A stretch of 34,525 nucleotides of DNA from Curvibacter lanceolatus ATCC 14669 (GCF_000381265.1 NZ_KB906289.1:1-34525), one strand, 5' to 3'. Numbered from the stretch's first letter, positions 1-7,643 are shown. Notes: generated from the sequence alone by a model not told the origin. Translations and numbers: made by a program.

Positions 1-27
1 TGAGGTTGCCCCTGAAAATCGGAGTGC
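1..27 (+). repeat. Left terminal inverted repeat of the IS3 element
   Basis: It begins TGAGGTTGCCC and ends ATCGGAGTGC. Compared with the complement of 1280-1306 only five of 27 positions differ. Confidence 0.9.
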
Positions 28-38
28 ATAACCGGTCT

Positions 39-908
39 TCAAGCGGCAGATTTGTGCTGCGCCGCCAACCAGCGATTTTCGTACTGCATGGGGCTCATGT
101 AGCCCAACGTCGAATGTAGCCGGGAATGGTTGTAGAACCCGATCCACTCCAAAATCACCTGCCTTGCTTGGGCTCTGGTCGCGAACTTTCGACCATGAAC
201 ACACGCCGTTTTCAAATGGCCCCACAGACTCTCAGTTGGGGCGTTGTCCCAGCAATTTCCCTTGCGACTCATCGAGCTGACAATGCCCCACTCCTTGAGT
301 GTGGCCTGGAAGCTATCGCTGCAATATTGACTGCCCCTGTCGCTGTGAAAGATCAGGCCCTTGGCAGGTCGGCGACGCCAGCAGGCCATCAGCAATGCAT
401 CTTTGACCAGGCTCGTTTGCATGTGCGTTTGAAGGCTCCAGCCCACCACCTGACGGCTGTGCAGGTCCAGCACTGCCGCCAGGTACAACCACCCCTCGCC
501 CGTGGCGATATACGTGATGTCTCCGCTCCATAAGCGATTTGGGGTCTGTGGATTGAACTGGCGTTGAACCAGGTCGGCCGCCACTGGCAACCGATGTTTG
601 CTGTCGGTTGTGACAACAAATTTGCGCTTCGTCCTGGCTCGGATGCCGTGTCGGTGCATCAGCTTGCGCACCCGGTCTTTGCCGACCCTGATGCCTCTGG
701 CCAACAACTCCTTGTGCATGCGTGGCCAGCCGTATTCGCCGTTGACCTGGGCATGGATGGCTCGCATGTGGGCGAGTAAGGCCTCGTCGCTGTGAAATCG
801 CGTGGGCCCACCGTGGCCTCTCTTGCCAGCCCTGTCCCAGCTGAAATACCCACTGGGACTGACCTGCAAAACCTCACACATCAGCGTGATCGGCCAGCGT
901 TGCTTCAT
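39..908 (-). CDS. IS3-family transposase OrfB (DDE catalytic subunit)
   Basis: This 289-residue protein carries the rve/DDE integrase core. The first Asp is in WSGDITYI, the second in HSDRGSQY, and the Glu in NAPTESLWG, followed by the usual GFYNHSRLHSTLGYMSP end. The preceding HTH_21-type region (GYFSWDRA...YGWPRMHKELL) is present. No stop interrupts the frame between the upstream slippery site and this ATG, so it can be translated as the C-terminal part of OrfAB. Length and motifs are normal for the family; nothing suggests decay. Confidence 0.95.
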   Translation of the reverse strand: MKQRWPITLMCEVLQVSPSGYFSWDRAGKRGHGGPTRFHSDEALLAHMRAIHAQVNGEYGWPRMHKELLARGIRVGKDRVRKLMHRHGIRARTKRKFVVTTDSKHRLPVAADLVQRQFNPQTPNRLWSGDITYIATGEGWLYLAAVLDLHSRQVVGWSLQTHMQTSLVKDALLMACWRRRPAKGLIFHSDRGSQYCSDSFQATLKEWGIVSSMSRKGNCWDNAPTESLWGHLKTACVHGRKFATRAQARQVILEWIGFYNHSRLHSTLGYMSPMQYENRWLAAQHKSAA

Positions 909-1240
909 CGAGTGAATCCAGGCGTACTTTGCAGCACATCCTGTGCAAAGTACGCCGCCGCTTTTTTTGCAATATCGCGCTCCATCTTCAGGCGAGCAAC
1001 TTCAGCCTTCAACCGTGCAATCTCGGCCTGTTCGGGGCTCACCACCGCGGCAGGTTTGCCATCTGTCGACACCCCAAGCTGCCCTTTTGCGTCCGCCCGA
1101 ACCCAGTTGGTCAAGCTAGCGCTGGGCATGCCCAGGGTCTTGGCCACCACTGCAGCAGGCCGTCCTGCCTTGACCTGCCTGACGGCTTCTTGCTTGAACT
1201 CCAAGGTGTACTTGGCTCTGCTCATCACTCCAGCGTTCAT
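905..1240 (-). CDS. IS3-family transposase OrfA (DNA-binding subunit)
   Basis: This 111-residue protein is the helix-turn-helix half of an IS3 transposase, which binds the terminal repeats. The N-terminal part (KYTLEFKQEAVRQV...KTLGMPSASLTNWV) is the HTH_Tnp_1-type domain. It is followed by a heptad-rich leucine-zipper stretch (EQAEIARLKAEVARLKMERDIAKKAA split over two turns) ending at the slippery A7. Met6 (MSRAKY) is an alternative start. Its stop overlaps the orfB start in ATGA, and a -1 frameshift near its end would give the OrfAB fusion that performs transposition in this family. Confidence 0.93.
   Translation of the reverse strand: MNAGVMSRAKYTLEFKQEAVRQVKAGRPAAVVAKTLGMPSASLTNWVRADAKGQLGVSTDGKPAAVVSPEQAEIARLKAEVARLKMERDIAKKAAAYFAQDVLQSTPGFTR
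921..968 (-). promoter_or_regulatory. Programmed -1 frameshift signal of the IS3 element
   Basis: On the minus strand a run of seven A followed by G (968 down to 961) lies at zero-frame codons GCA AAA AAA near the end of orfA. Five bases downstream starts a perfect 13-bp stem (956-944 pairing with 933-921) with a 10-base loop. A slip by -1 on the A tract enters a frame that stays open into orfB (...YAWIHSMKQRW). Slippery run plus closely spaced hairpin is the established architecture for OrfAB production in IS3 elements; that it works here is inferred. Confidence 0.8.
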
Positions 1241-1279
1241 CTCTTCTCTCCTTTCCCGGCATTCTCCGGGCTGAGCTAT

Positions 1280-1306
1280 GAACTCCGAAATTCGAGGGCA
1301 ACCTCA
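1280..1306 (-). repeat. Right terminal inverted repeat of the IS3 element
   Basis: Read on the minus strand it begins TGAGGTTGCCC and ends TTTCGGAGTTC, pairing with bases 1-27. The next base to the right (1307) is already coding sequence of the interrupted hydrolase. Confidence 0.9.
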
Positions 1307-2410
1307 TCTTTGGGGTCAACAAAAACATTCGCGACCTGTGCGATGAGTTCGCGGCCGAAGGTTACTTGGCCATGGCCCCCGATCTGTTCTGGCGCCAGCA
1401 GGTGGGTATCGACATTGACCCTTCGCAACCCGACGCCATGGGCCAAGCCCTGGCCCTACTGGAGAAGTTTGATGACCAGCAAGCGATGGAAGACCTCCAA
1501 CACTGCATCGCCTATGCACGCAGCCAGTGGCAGTCCGATGGTCCGGTCGCCGCGATCGGCTACTGCCTTGGCGGTCGGCTTGCTTTCCGTGCACTGCACG
1601 ATACCGAAGTGAACTCATCTGTGTCCTACTACGGCGTCGGACTGGAGGCACTGGTGTCTGAAGCCCTGCCCACCGGTAAAGCCGCACTGCTGCATGTGGC
1701 TCAGAACGATAACTACTGCCCCCCCCTCAGCCCAAGCCACCCTTTTGGCAGCCGCACACAATGCTCTGAAAGTGCACATCTACCCAGGTTGCGATCACGC
1801 CTTCGCGCGCATGGGTTCGGCGCACTTCAATGCCGACAACGCCCGCCTCGCCTACGACAGAACCATGAATTTCTTGGTCCCGCGTGTGGGCCCGGCTTAC
1901 GACCTTGAGGCACTGTGGGAAAAGCATGTGGACTACGAATTCACTACGCGTGATGCTGACTTGACCATGGGCACCATGGTGGCCCAGCCCTATGTCAATC
2001 ACATTCCCACCATGACGGGAGGGGTGGGCTACCTCGACCTGCGACGCTTTTACAAAGACTACTTCATTGGAGCCAACCCAGATGACACCATGCAGGTCTC
2101 CGTTTCGCGGACGCAAGGCGTGCGCCAGGTAGTCGATGAACTGATCTTTAGTTTCACCCATGACCGCCAGATGGACTGGTTGTTGCCTGGGGTAGCGCCC
2201 ACAGGACGAAAAGTACGCTTTGGTCTGGTCGGTGTTGTGCGCTTCAAAGGTGACAAACTGTGCCATGAACACATCTACTGGGATCAGGCCAGCGTTCTGG
2301 TGCAGGTCGGCCTACTGGACCCCAAAGGCTTGCCAGTGGTGGGCGTCGAAGGCGCCGACAAGATCACCGACAACAGCATCCCCAGCAACCACCTGATTGC
2401 AAGCTGGTAA
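1307..2410 (+). pseudogene. Dienelactone hydrolase / SnoaL-like fusion, 5'-truncated and frameshifted
   Basis: From the IS edge the frame reads FGVNKNIRDLCDEFAAEGY...APDLFWR, the dienelactone hydrolase family without its N-terminus. The catalytic Cys (codon 1564-1566, GYCLGG), Asp (1708-1710) and His (1796-1798, DHAFAR) are all still encoded. However, the reading frame changes at a run of eight C (1719-1726): dropping one C restores CPPSAQATLLAAA and joins both halves. After the hydrolase comes a domain of about 150 residues (from LEALWEKHVDYEFTTRD) that resembles SnoaL/NTF2-like folds. The family opens lactone rings in aromatic catabolism. Two lesions make it a likely pseudogene, although the C-tract shift could be a sequencing error. 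The downstream flavin reductase gene follows after 5 bases. Confidence 0.88.
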
Positions 2411-2415
2411 ACCGC

Positions 2416-3027
2416 GTGCAGGACCGGTACTTTTATGCGCCGCGCGAAGGGCATGGCTTGAAGCACAATCCCATCGCGTCCATCGTTGGGCCTCGGCCCA
2501 TCGGCTGGATCTCATCAATGAGCGAAGACGGCTCATTGAATCTTGCACCCTACAGCTTCTTTGGCATCTTCAATTACGCCCCCCCCATCGTGGCCTTTGC
2601 TAGCGCCGGGATCAAAGACACTCTTCGTAACGCGATACGACGGGGTGAGTTCGTCGTCAATGTGGTGACCGAATCCTTGGCGCAGGCCATGAATCTGAGC
2701 AGCAGCAGCATCGTCGGCAGCGAGTTCGAACTGACCCAACTGGGGAGCGCTCCATCAACACGGATAGCCACACCCCGCGTGGAAGCCTCACCGGTGTCAC
2801 TGGAATGCCAGGTGCTGGAAGACTTTCCGTTGCGCGACCACCAACATGAACCGGTGGGCAGCCACCTTCTTCTGGCAGAAGTGATCGGTGTGAGCATTGA
2901 CCGATCTCTGATTGTGGAAGGGGTGTTCAGTTGGGGACAGACCCGCACCGTGGTGCGAGCGGGTGGTGCGGCGGATTACCACTGGATAGGCGCCGACAAC
3001 CTGCTGCGCCTGCGACGTCCTGATTGA
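2416..3027 (+). CDS. Flavin reductase-like (FMN-binding split-barrel) protein
   Basis: This 203-residue protein belongs to the flavin reductase / DIM6-NTAB family. It shows IASIVGPRPIGWISS near the start, LAPYSFFGIFNYAPPIVAFAS, KDTLRNAIRRGEFVVNVV, and a late SHLLLAEVIGV strand, the order expected for this FMN-binding barrel. Such proteins reduce FMN for a monooxygenase or bind flavin in another role; the partner is not evident here. Translation appears to start at GTG five bases after the broken hydrolase gene, implying co-transcription, so its supply may depend on readthrough from the upstream IS. A strong terminator follows at 3080-3106. Confidence 0.88.
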   Translation: MQDRYFYAPREGHGLKHNPIASIVGPRPIGWISSMSEDGSLNLAPYSFFGIFNYAPPIVAFASAGIKDTLRNAIRRGEFVVNVVTESLAQAMNLSSSSIVGSEFELTQLGSAPSTRIATPRVEASPVSLECQVLEDFPLRDHQHEPVGSHLLLAEVIGVSIDRSLIVEGVFSWGQTRTVVRAGGAADYHWIGADNLLRLRRPD

Positions 3028-3079
3028 TTAGCCGCACCGGCCCCGCCAGGGGTCGTCGCCCAAACGACGTTCACCTCTG

Positions 3080-3106
3080 CAGGCGCCTGAAGGCGCCTGA
3101 CTTTTT
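3080..3106 (+). terminator. Rho-independent terminator after the flavin reductase gene
   Basis: A perfect 8-bp stem (CAGGCGCC / GGCGCCTG) with loop TGAA is followed by AC and five T. It sits between the rightward flavin reductase and the leftward SDR gene. Confidence 0.85.
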
Positions 3107-3121
3107 CAAGGTTCAGCGTAT

Positions 3122-3847
3122 TCAACCCGCCAGCATGGCCGATTGAAAGCCGCGGGGATCACGCAACCAAGCCTCGTAGGCTTGCTGGGCTTCGCCCGGG
3201 TAAAGGTCTTCACACGAACCCGATAGAAAGTTGACGATCTCATCGGCCAGCACGCTAGGAGACATCTTCTCGCCAGCTTGGTCAGTACTCATGCGAGTGT
3301 CCACGGCCATGGGGTAGATGCCGCAAACCTTAACGCCCTGGGGTTTGAATTCGGCACGCAGCGCCAGATTCACTGCCTGGGCGGCGGCCTTGCTTGCGCA
3401 GTAGGTCGCCAGTGAGGGCAGTGAAACATGGGCCAGAAAGCTCAACACACTGGCCATCACACCGCCGCCCCGGGCCGCGAGCAGGGGACCAAATGCCAAA
3501 CCGACGTTGAGCAGGCCAAAGTAGTTGACCTCCATCTCGCGGCGTGCATTGAGGCGGGCTTCTGGCGCCAGAACCGATGCGTTGCTGTTGACGCCGGCAC
3601 AGTTCAGCACGAACGAAATATCTCGCTCACGTACCTGGTCCGCCAAGGCTTGGACGCTGTTCTGGTTGGTCATGTCCACGACTAGATTGAGCAAGGGCGT
3701 GCCGGGGAGCGTCAACTCGGACTGCGCGTGGGAGGCAGTGACCAACGAGGCCACACCAGCCAGGGCGAGTCGGTGCGCCAAGGCACCACCAATCCCTCCA
3801 GAGCCGCCCAGCAACAGCACATTCGCGCCTTTCAAGGAATGGGTCAT
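3122..3847 (-). CDS. Short-chain dehydrogenase/reductase
   Basis: This 241-residue classical SDR has the nucleotide-binding motif GGSGGIG (residues 14-20), NCAG (82-85), a catalytic Ser at about 133-136, and Y149CASK153. Enzymes of this size oxidise or reduce alcohols with NAD(P). Beside a Rieske oxygenase, an attractive role is dehydrogenation of a cis-dihydrodiol, but the substrate cannot be read from sequence. A strong Shine-Dalgarno sequence (GAGGAGGG) precedes the ATG. Its start overlaps the stop of a 24-codon open frame (3844-3918) in ATGA. It is divergent from the GntR gene and shares the operator at 3963-3981. Confidence 0.92.
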   Translation of the reverse strand: MTHSLKGANVLLLGGSGGIGGALAHRLALAGVASLVTASHAQSELTLPGTPLLNLVVDMTNQNSVQALADQVRERDISFVLNCAGVNSNASVLAPEARLNARREMEVNYFGLLNVGLAFGPLLAARGGGVMASVLSFLAHVSLPSLATYCASKAAAQAVNLALRAEFKPQGVKVCGIYPMAVDTRMSTDQAGEKMSPSVLADEIVNFLSGSCEDLYPGEAQQAYEAWLRDPRGFQSAMLAG

Positions 3848-3918
3848 GCCACCCTCCTCAGCTTCAGGCAGAGCGACAGCCCCACCTCGATGTCAACACA
3901 GTTAGAGAGACAGTTCAT
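3844..3918 (-). CDS. Possible 24-residue leader peptide coupled to the SDR gene
   Basis: The frame MNCLSNCVDIEVGLSLCLKL... ends with TGA inside the ATGA that starts the SDR gene. An AGGAG (3927-3931 on the minus strand) lies 8 bases before its ATG. It shows no domain that I recognise and has three cysteines. It may be a leader peptide, a translational-coupling device, or the stub of a lost gene. The ribosome-binding site and stop-start overlap are the only support. Confidence 0.35.
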   Translation of the reverse strand: MNCLSNCVDIEVGLSLCLKLRRVA

Positions 3919-3962
3919 GCCAGGTACTCCTAATGAGAATAGAAAAAGGCGCCAGATTTTAA

Positions 3963-3981
3963 AAAGTATACTGTATTTAGT
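3963..3981. promoter_or_regulatory. Putative GntR operator (SDR/regulator control region)
   Basis: The left half AAAGTATAC is perfect and the centre is T; the right half (GTATTTAGT) is degenerate. It matches the pattern AAAGTATACNGTATACTTT seen at five other sites in this window. It lies 66 bases before the GntR start, so autoregulation is plausible. Confidence 0.6.
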
Positions 3982-4047
3982 ATTTAAAAATGGAGGCCGA
4001 ACCATGGTTTCTGGCACAATAAGTGCCCCCGACAACGGCACCCTTTC

Positions 4048-4752
4048 ATGTCTACAGCACCCTTGAAGACCCCCTTTCTGATCGCGGGAGAGCTACCCAA
4101 GCAGAGCATCCGAGACCAGGTCTATGCGCTGTTACGCGATCGACTGCACAAAGGTGACATTTCGACCCAAGATCGCTTGGTCGACCACGAGTTGGCCGCC
4201 CAGCTCAACGTCTCCCGAATGCCTGTGCGTGAGGCGCTGTTGCAACTCAAGAACGAGGGCTACCTGGAGGGCACGTCGCGGGGCTTTATCCTTCCGCAGT
4301 TCACCCCGGAGGACATCGCTGAGATGTTTGAAGTGCGCCTGCTGCTTGAACCCGCCGCCGCCGCCATCGCCTGCCAGAACTCCAAGGTCGAGGGCTTAGG
4401 CAAGATGACCGTGGCTGTCGACAGCGCCGAGAAAGCCCACCTCAAGGCCGATGTGCTGGGCTACATGAGTGCCAACTGGGCGTTCTGGGTCGCTTGGATG
4501 GACATGGTGCCCAACCGCCGGCTGGCCCAGGTGATTTACCGCTTGCGCGACCACGCTCAAGTGGTGCGCCTTGCCACGCTGCAAGATACCGAATTCCGCG
4601 AGCTTTCGCTCCACCACACCAAAGAAATCCTGGCCGCTTTCGTCAAACGCGACACGGAGGCTGTGAAGGATCGTGTCGAACACAACTTGCGCATGTCTGC
4701 AGCGTCCTACTACGCCAAACAAGAAGCTCTAATTAGCGCCGAAGCCGCCTGA
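4048..4752 (+). CDS. GntR-family transcriptional regulator (FadR/FCD type)
   Basis: This 234-residue protein has an N-terminal winged helix (about residues 18-85, containing LAAQLNVSRMPVREALLQL) and a helical FCD effector domain (about 95-220). Regulators of this type are mostly repressors released by an aromatic or organic acid ligand. The FCD motif that usually reads D-x-x-FH here reads NWAFWVAW, so the histidine that normally helps bind a metal appears replaced by Trp; the later HHTKEI and EHNLR histidines remain. As the only regulator gene in the catabolic block it is the natural candidate to bind the six palindromes. The ATG start is directly preceded by non-coding sequence carrying one of them. 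Confidence 0.93.
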   Translation: MSTAPLKTPFLIAGELPKQSIRDQVYALLRDRLHKGDISTQDRLVDHELAAQLNVSRMPVREALLQLKNEGYLEGTSRGFILPQFTPEDIAEMFEVRLLLEPAAAAIACQNSKVEGLGKMTVAVDSAEKAHLKADVLGYMSANWAFWVAWMDMVPNRRLAQVIYRLRDHAQVVRLATLQDTEFRELSLHHTKEILAAFVKRDTEAVKDRVEHNLRMSAASYYAKQEALISAEAA

Positions 4753-4770
4753 GTGGTGTTTTCCGGTGCC

Positions 4771-4797
4771 AAAAACAGCCGCCAGATGGCTGGCGGC
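4771..4797 (-). terminator. Terminator of the oxygenase reductase gene
   Basis: A perfect 8-bp stem (GCCGCCAG / CTGGCGGC, 4778-4797, loop ATGG) is followed on the minus strand by TGTTTTT. It lies 22 bases past the end of the leftward reductase gene and may also shield it from the rightward GntR transcript. Confidence 0.75.
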
Positions 4798-4819
4798 AAA
4801 TCCGACTGACAGCGGTCGG

Positions 4820-5776
4820 TCAAAGGTCGATGCGCAAGCAGTCGTCTAGCGAACGCGAGCAGCAGGGAGTGAAAGACATAGCTCGGGTTTCGTCATCCAA
4901 GCATTGATCGCGGTGGTCAGGGCGACCCTCCAAAACATCGGTGATGCAAGTGCCACAAATGCCCTGCTCACAAGAAAACGGCAAGTCCACCCCCGCCGCC
5001 AACATGACTGCCATGGCGGTCTGATCAGGAGGCACCTCCAGGGTCAAACCGCTGCGCTCAAGCTTTAGAGTGAAGCGGCGCTCCGCAACAGCCACCGGAG
5101 CCGTGGCGCCAAAGCGCTCGGAGTGCAGCCGCGACTCGGCCCAGCCCTGAGCACGCGCAGCGTCCAGCGCGGCGTCAATGAAGCCTGTGGGACCACAAAC
5201 ATACAGGTGCGCCCCCGCCGGCGCCGATGCTATGGTCTGAGCCAGGTCGAGGCGCCGATTGGCCGCCCCGTCATCAAAATACAAATGGCTTGAACTCGCC
5301 AGGGACGACGAGGTCAGCGTCTCGTGGAAGGCACAGCGGTCATGCGACCGTGTCGCGTAATGCAGCGACCAACTTCTCCCCTGCGCTTGCAGGTAACGCG
5401 CCATCGACAACACAGGAGTGATGCCAATGCCGCCAGCGAACAGCAGGGCATGGGGAGCCTCTGAGTCAAGCGGAAACAGGTTGTTTGGCCCCTGGGCAGA
5501 AACCAGATCACCCACAGCCAACTGCTCGTGCACTACACGCGAACCGCCCCGTGATCGCGGGTCCAGGTTGATCGCCAGTTGGTAACGGTGCCGCTCAGCT
5601 GGGTCATTGCACAGGGAATAGGCACGAGACAGCCCTCCAGGCAGATTCAGCAACAGGTGGGCACCGGCCGTGAAAGGTGGCAACTCGCGACCGTCCGGCG
5701 CGGTCAACTCAAGCAGAACGATGCCTTCTGCAATCGATTGCTTTTTGGCGAGTCGGAGAGACACACAGGTGTTCAT
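4820..5776 (-). CDS. Oxygenase reductase (FMN/NAD domain plus C-terminal [2Fe-2S])
   Basis: This 318-residue protein has the domain order of phthalate dioxygenase reductase and VanB. A flavin-binding barrel with RAYSLCND comes first (about residues 50-57), then a pyridine-nucleotide domain with GGIGITP and YVCGPTGF. A plant-type ferredoxin domain ends it, with ligands C269, C274, C277 and C305 or C306. It passes electrons from NAD(P)H to a Rieske oxygenase. It is divergent from the Rieske alpha gene across 65 bases with a shared operator, and no separate ferredoxin gene is visible, so a two-component oxygenase is the likely arrangement. Combining this reductase class with an alpha/beta oxygenase is less common than with alpha-only enzymes. 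Confidence 0.92.
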   Translation of the reverse strand: MNTCVSLRLAKKQSIAEGIVLLELTAPDGRELPPFTAGAHLLLNLPGGLSRAYSLCNDPAERHRYQLAINLDPRSRGGSRVVHEQLAVGDLVSAQGPNNLFPLDSEAPHALLFAGGIGITPVLSMARYLQAQGRSWSLHYATRSHDRCAFHETLTSSSLASSSHLYFDDGAANRRLDLAQTIASAPAGAHLYVCGPTGFIDAALDAARAQGWAESRLHSERFGATAPVAVAERRFTLKLERSGLTLEVPPDQTAMAVMLAAGVDLPFSCEQGICGTCITDVLEGRPDHRDQCLDDETRAMSFTPCCSRSLDDCLRIDL

Positions 5777-5797
5777 AACTCTGAATTCCTTTAATTA

Positions 5798-5816
5798 AAA
5801 GGATACAGTATACTGT
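5798..5816. promoter_or_regulatory. Putative GntR operator (reductase/oxygenase control region)
   Basis: The site reads AAAGGATACAGTATACTGT, differing from AAAGTATACNGTATACTTT at two positions, and contains the perfect palindrome ACAGTATACTGT (5805-5816). It includes a -10-like TATACT on both strands and lies 21 bases before one start and 25 before the other, so bound protein could block both promoters. Confidence 0.75.
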
Positions 5817-5841
5817 TTGGACAATTTTCTTCGAGGATCCC

Positions 5842-7161
5842 ATGAGCCATCGATCTCCGCATACGCCTTCGACCTTGGTCGAGGCCGACCGCGTCCACCG
5901 GGACGCCTACCTGTCCGAAGCCGTTTTTGAGCAGGAGCAGCGCCGCTTCTTTGCAGCGACTTGGAACTTCGTTGCCCACGCCAGCCAAGTCCCCCATCCG
6001 GGCGACTACATCACCCTTGACCTGGCTGGTCGGCCACTGCTGGTGGTGCGTCAATCAGATCAGTCGATCCAAGTGTTCTACAACCGCTGCGCCCACAAAG
6101 GCTCCAAGCTCTACACCAATGAACGCGGCAATGCGGGGCGAGTGCTCCAGTGCGCCTACCACGCATGGAGCTACCGCCTCGATGGCAAGCTGATGGGCAT
6201 CCCTCTGCGCCAGGAGTACGCGGAGTCGCGTCTATCTCAATGCCCCTCGGGCCAGGGTCTGACCCACGTCGGCGCCACCCAGGTGTACCGGGACTTTGTG
6301 TTTGTGCGCCTCGATGAACGAGGCGTTGACTTTGAGGACTACTTCGGCGCGTCGCTGCAATGGCTGGACAACATGGCCGACCGCTCCCCGGTTGGCAAGC
6401 TCGAAGTCTTTGGTGGCGTGATCCGCAACGTCATCCGCTGCAACTGGAAGATGTACTTTGAAAACATCAACGACACAGTTCACCCGGTGTCCACCCATGA
6501 ATCAGCAGGCAAAGCGGCCAAAGCCGTATGGGGTCAGCAATCCGAATCCACCCCCATGCCAATCTCAGTTGAGCAAATGCTGCCATTCGCGTCCGGCTAT
6601 GACTTCTTTACCCAACTGGATGCAGAGGTCTACCCCAACGGACACAGTGCTCTGGCCGTGAAGTTCAGCACCCATACCGGCTACGCCTACCCGCAAGACT
6701 ACCTCGATGCCCTGGCTCAGGCGCACGGCAAAGCCCGCGCCGAGGATGTCCTGAGTCGAGCTCCTCAAAACTCTGTCCTGTTCCCCAGCATCGCGGTCAA
6801 GGGCGCCCCGTTGGTGATGCGGGTAATTCGCCCGCTTTCAGTGGATCGCATGTTGATTGAAGCCTGGAGCTTCCGCGCCCTCGGTGCACCCGACCTGCTG
6901 CACGAGCGCGCGATGACCTACAACCGGCTCGTGTTCTCACCCATGTCTATCGTGGCCCACGACGACATTCACCTGTTTGAGAGCGTCCAGCAAGGTCTGA
7001 AGGCCGAAGGCAACGAATGGGTCAGCCTGCATCGTGGTGCCACAGGTGAAGCCGAGGCTGTGAGCGGTACCACCCCCTGCAAAGGCACCAGCGAGATGCT
7101 GATGCGCAATCAATTTCAAGCCTGGGCCAAGTTCATGGCCGAAACACCGGAGGCCACCTGA
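5842..7161 (+). CDS. Rieske aromatic-ring-hydroxylating oxygenase, alpha subunit
   Basis: This 439-residue protein is the catalytic subunit of a Rieske non-haem iron oxygenase. The Rieske [2Fe-2S] ligands are C83, H85, C104 and H107 (CAH...CAYH). The mononuclear iron ligands are probably H214 and H219 in NDTVHPVSTH, with D211 as the bridging Asp and D374 or D375 as the third ligand. The enzyme adds oxygen to an aromatic ring; the substrate is not readable. Given the gentisate genes nearby, a reaction leading toward gentisate (for example 5-hydroxylation of a salicylate-type acid) is an inference only. It is overlapped by the beta gene (TGATG) and shares an operator with the divergent reductase. 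Confidence 0.94.
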   Translation: MSHRSPHTPSTLVEADRVHRDAYLSEAVFEQEQRRFFAATWNFVAHASQVPHPGDYITLDLAGRPLLVVRQSDQSIQVFYNRCAHKGSKLYTNERGNAGRVLQCAYHAWSYRLDGKLMGIPLRQEYAESRLSQCPSGQGLTHVGATQVYRDFVFVRLDERGVDFEDYFGASLQWLDNMADRSPVGKLEVFGGVIRNVIRCNWKMYFENINDTVHPVSTHESAGKAAKAVWGQQSESTPMPISVEQMLPFASGYDFFTQLDAEVYPNGHSALAVKFSTHTGYAYPQDYLDALAQAHGKARAEDVLSRAPQNSVLFPSIAVKGAPLVMRVIRPLSVDRMLIEAWSFRALGAPDLLHERAMTYNRLVFSPMSIVAHDDIHLFESVQQGLKAEGNEWVSLHRGATGEAEAVSGTTPCKGTSEMLMRNQFQAWAKFMAETPEAT

Positions 7162-7643
7162 TGACTCACAGCAACCCCATGATGGCCGCGCAGCAGTTCG
7201 TCGTTGACGAGGCACGCTTGCTCAACGAGGCCCGTTACCGAGAGTGGATTGAGCTCTTCGCCGCCGATGGCCACTATTGGGTACCCATGCAAGGCGCCCA
7301 ACAACCCGATCCAGTGAACCATGTGTCACTGGCGTACGAGGACCGCATTCTGCTGGCAACCCGCGTGCAACGATTGCAGGGACTGCGGGCACATTCACTG
7401 GAGCCGGGCGCACGCAGCTTGCATATCCTGCAAGCACCCGAGGCGCAACCGCTGGAGGGCATTGGCTGGGAGGTGTACACCCCCTTCATCTACACCGAGA
7501 TCCGTGGCGCCCTGCCCACAACCTTGGCGGGTGTCTGGCGCCACCAACTGCGCGCCAGAGAACAAGGCTTTGAAATAGTGCTCAAACGGGTTGACCTGCT
7601 GAACGCGACCGCCCCCCACGAAATGATCCAGCTGTTCCCATGA
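7161..7643 (+). CDS. Ring-hydroxylating oxygenase, beta subunit
   Basis: This 160-residue protein has the size and pattern of small oxygenase subunits (SnoaL/NTF2-like fold): QQFVVDEARLLNEARYREWIELFAADGHYWVP at the N-terminus and a C-terminal FEIVLKRVDLLN strand. The subunit is structural and forms alpha3beta3 complexes in this family. The start overlaps the alpha stop and the stop overlaps the next start, so the three genes are translationally coupled. Confidence 0.93.
   Translation: MTHSNPMMAAQQFVVDEARLLNEARYREWIELFAADGHYWVPMQGAQQPDPVNHVSLAYEDRILLATRVQRLQGLRAHSLEPGARSLHILQAPEAQPLEGIGWEVYTPFIYTEIRGALPTTLAGVWRHQLRAREQGFEIVLKRVDLLNATAPHEMIQLFP

Larger units (their letters stand above)
1..1306 (-). 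mobile_element. Complete IS3-family insertion sequence
   Basis: The element is bounded by imperfect terminal inverted repeats (1-27 and 1280-1306, 22 of 27 positions matching, both beginning TGAGGTTGCCC). Inside are the two overlapping reading frames typical of the IS3 family, orfA and orfB, both leftward. Its left tip is the first base of the window, so the target duplication cannot be checked. The right tip abuts an open reading frame of a dienelactone hydrolase that lacks its N-terminus, so the insertion broke that gene. The frames, the DDE residues and the frameshift signal all look intact, so the element may still be active. The IS3 subgroup is not certain. Confidence 0.93.
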
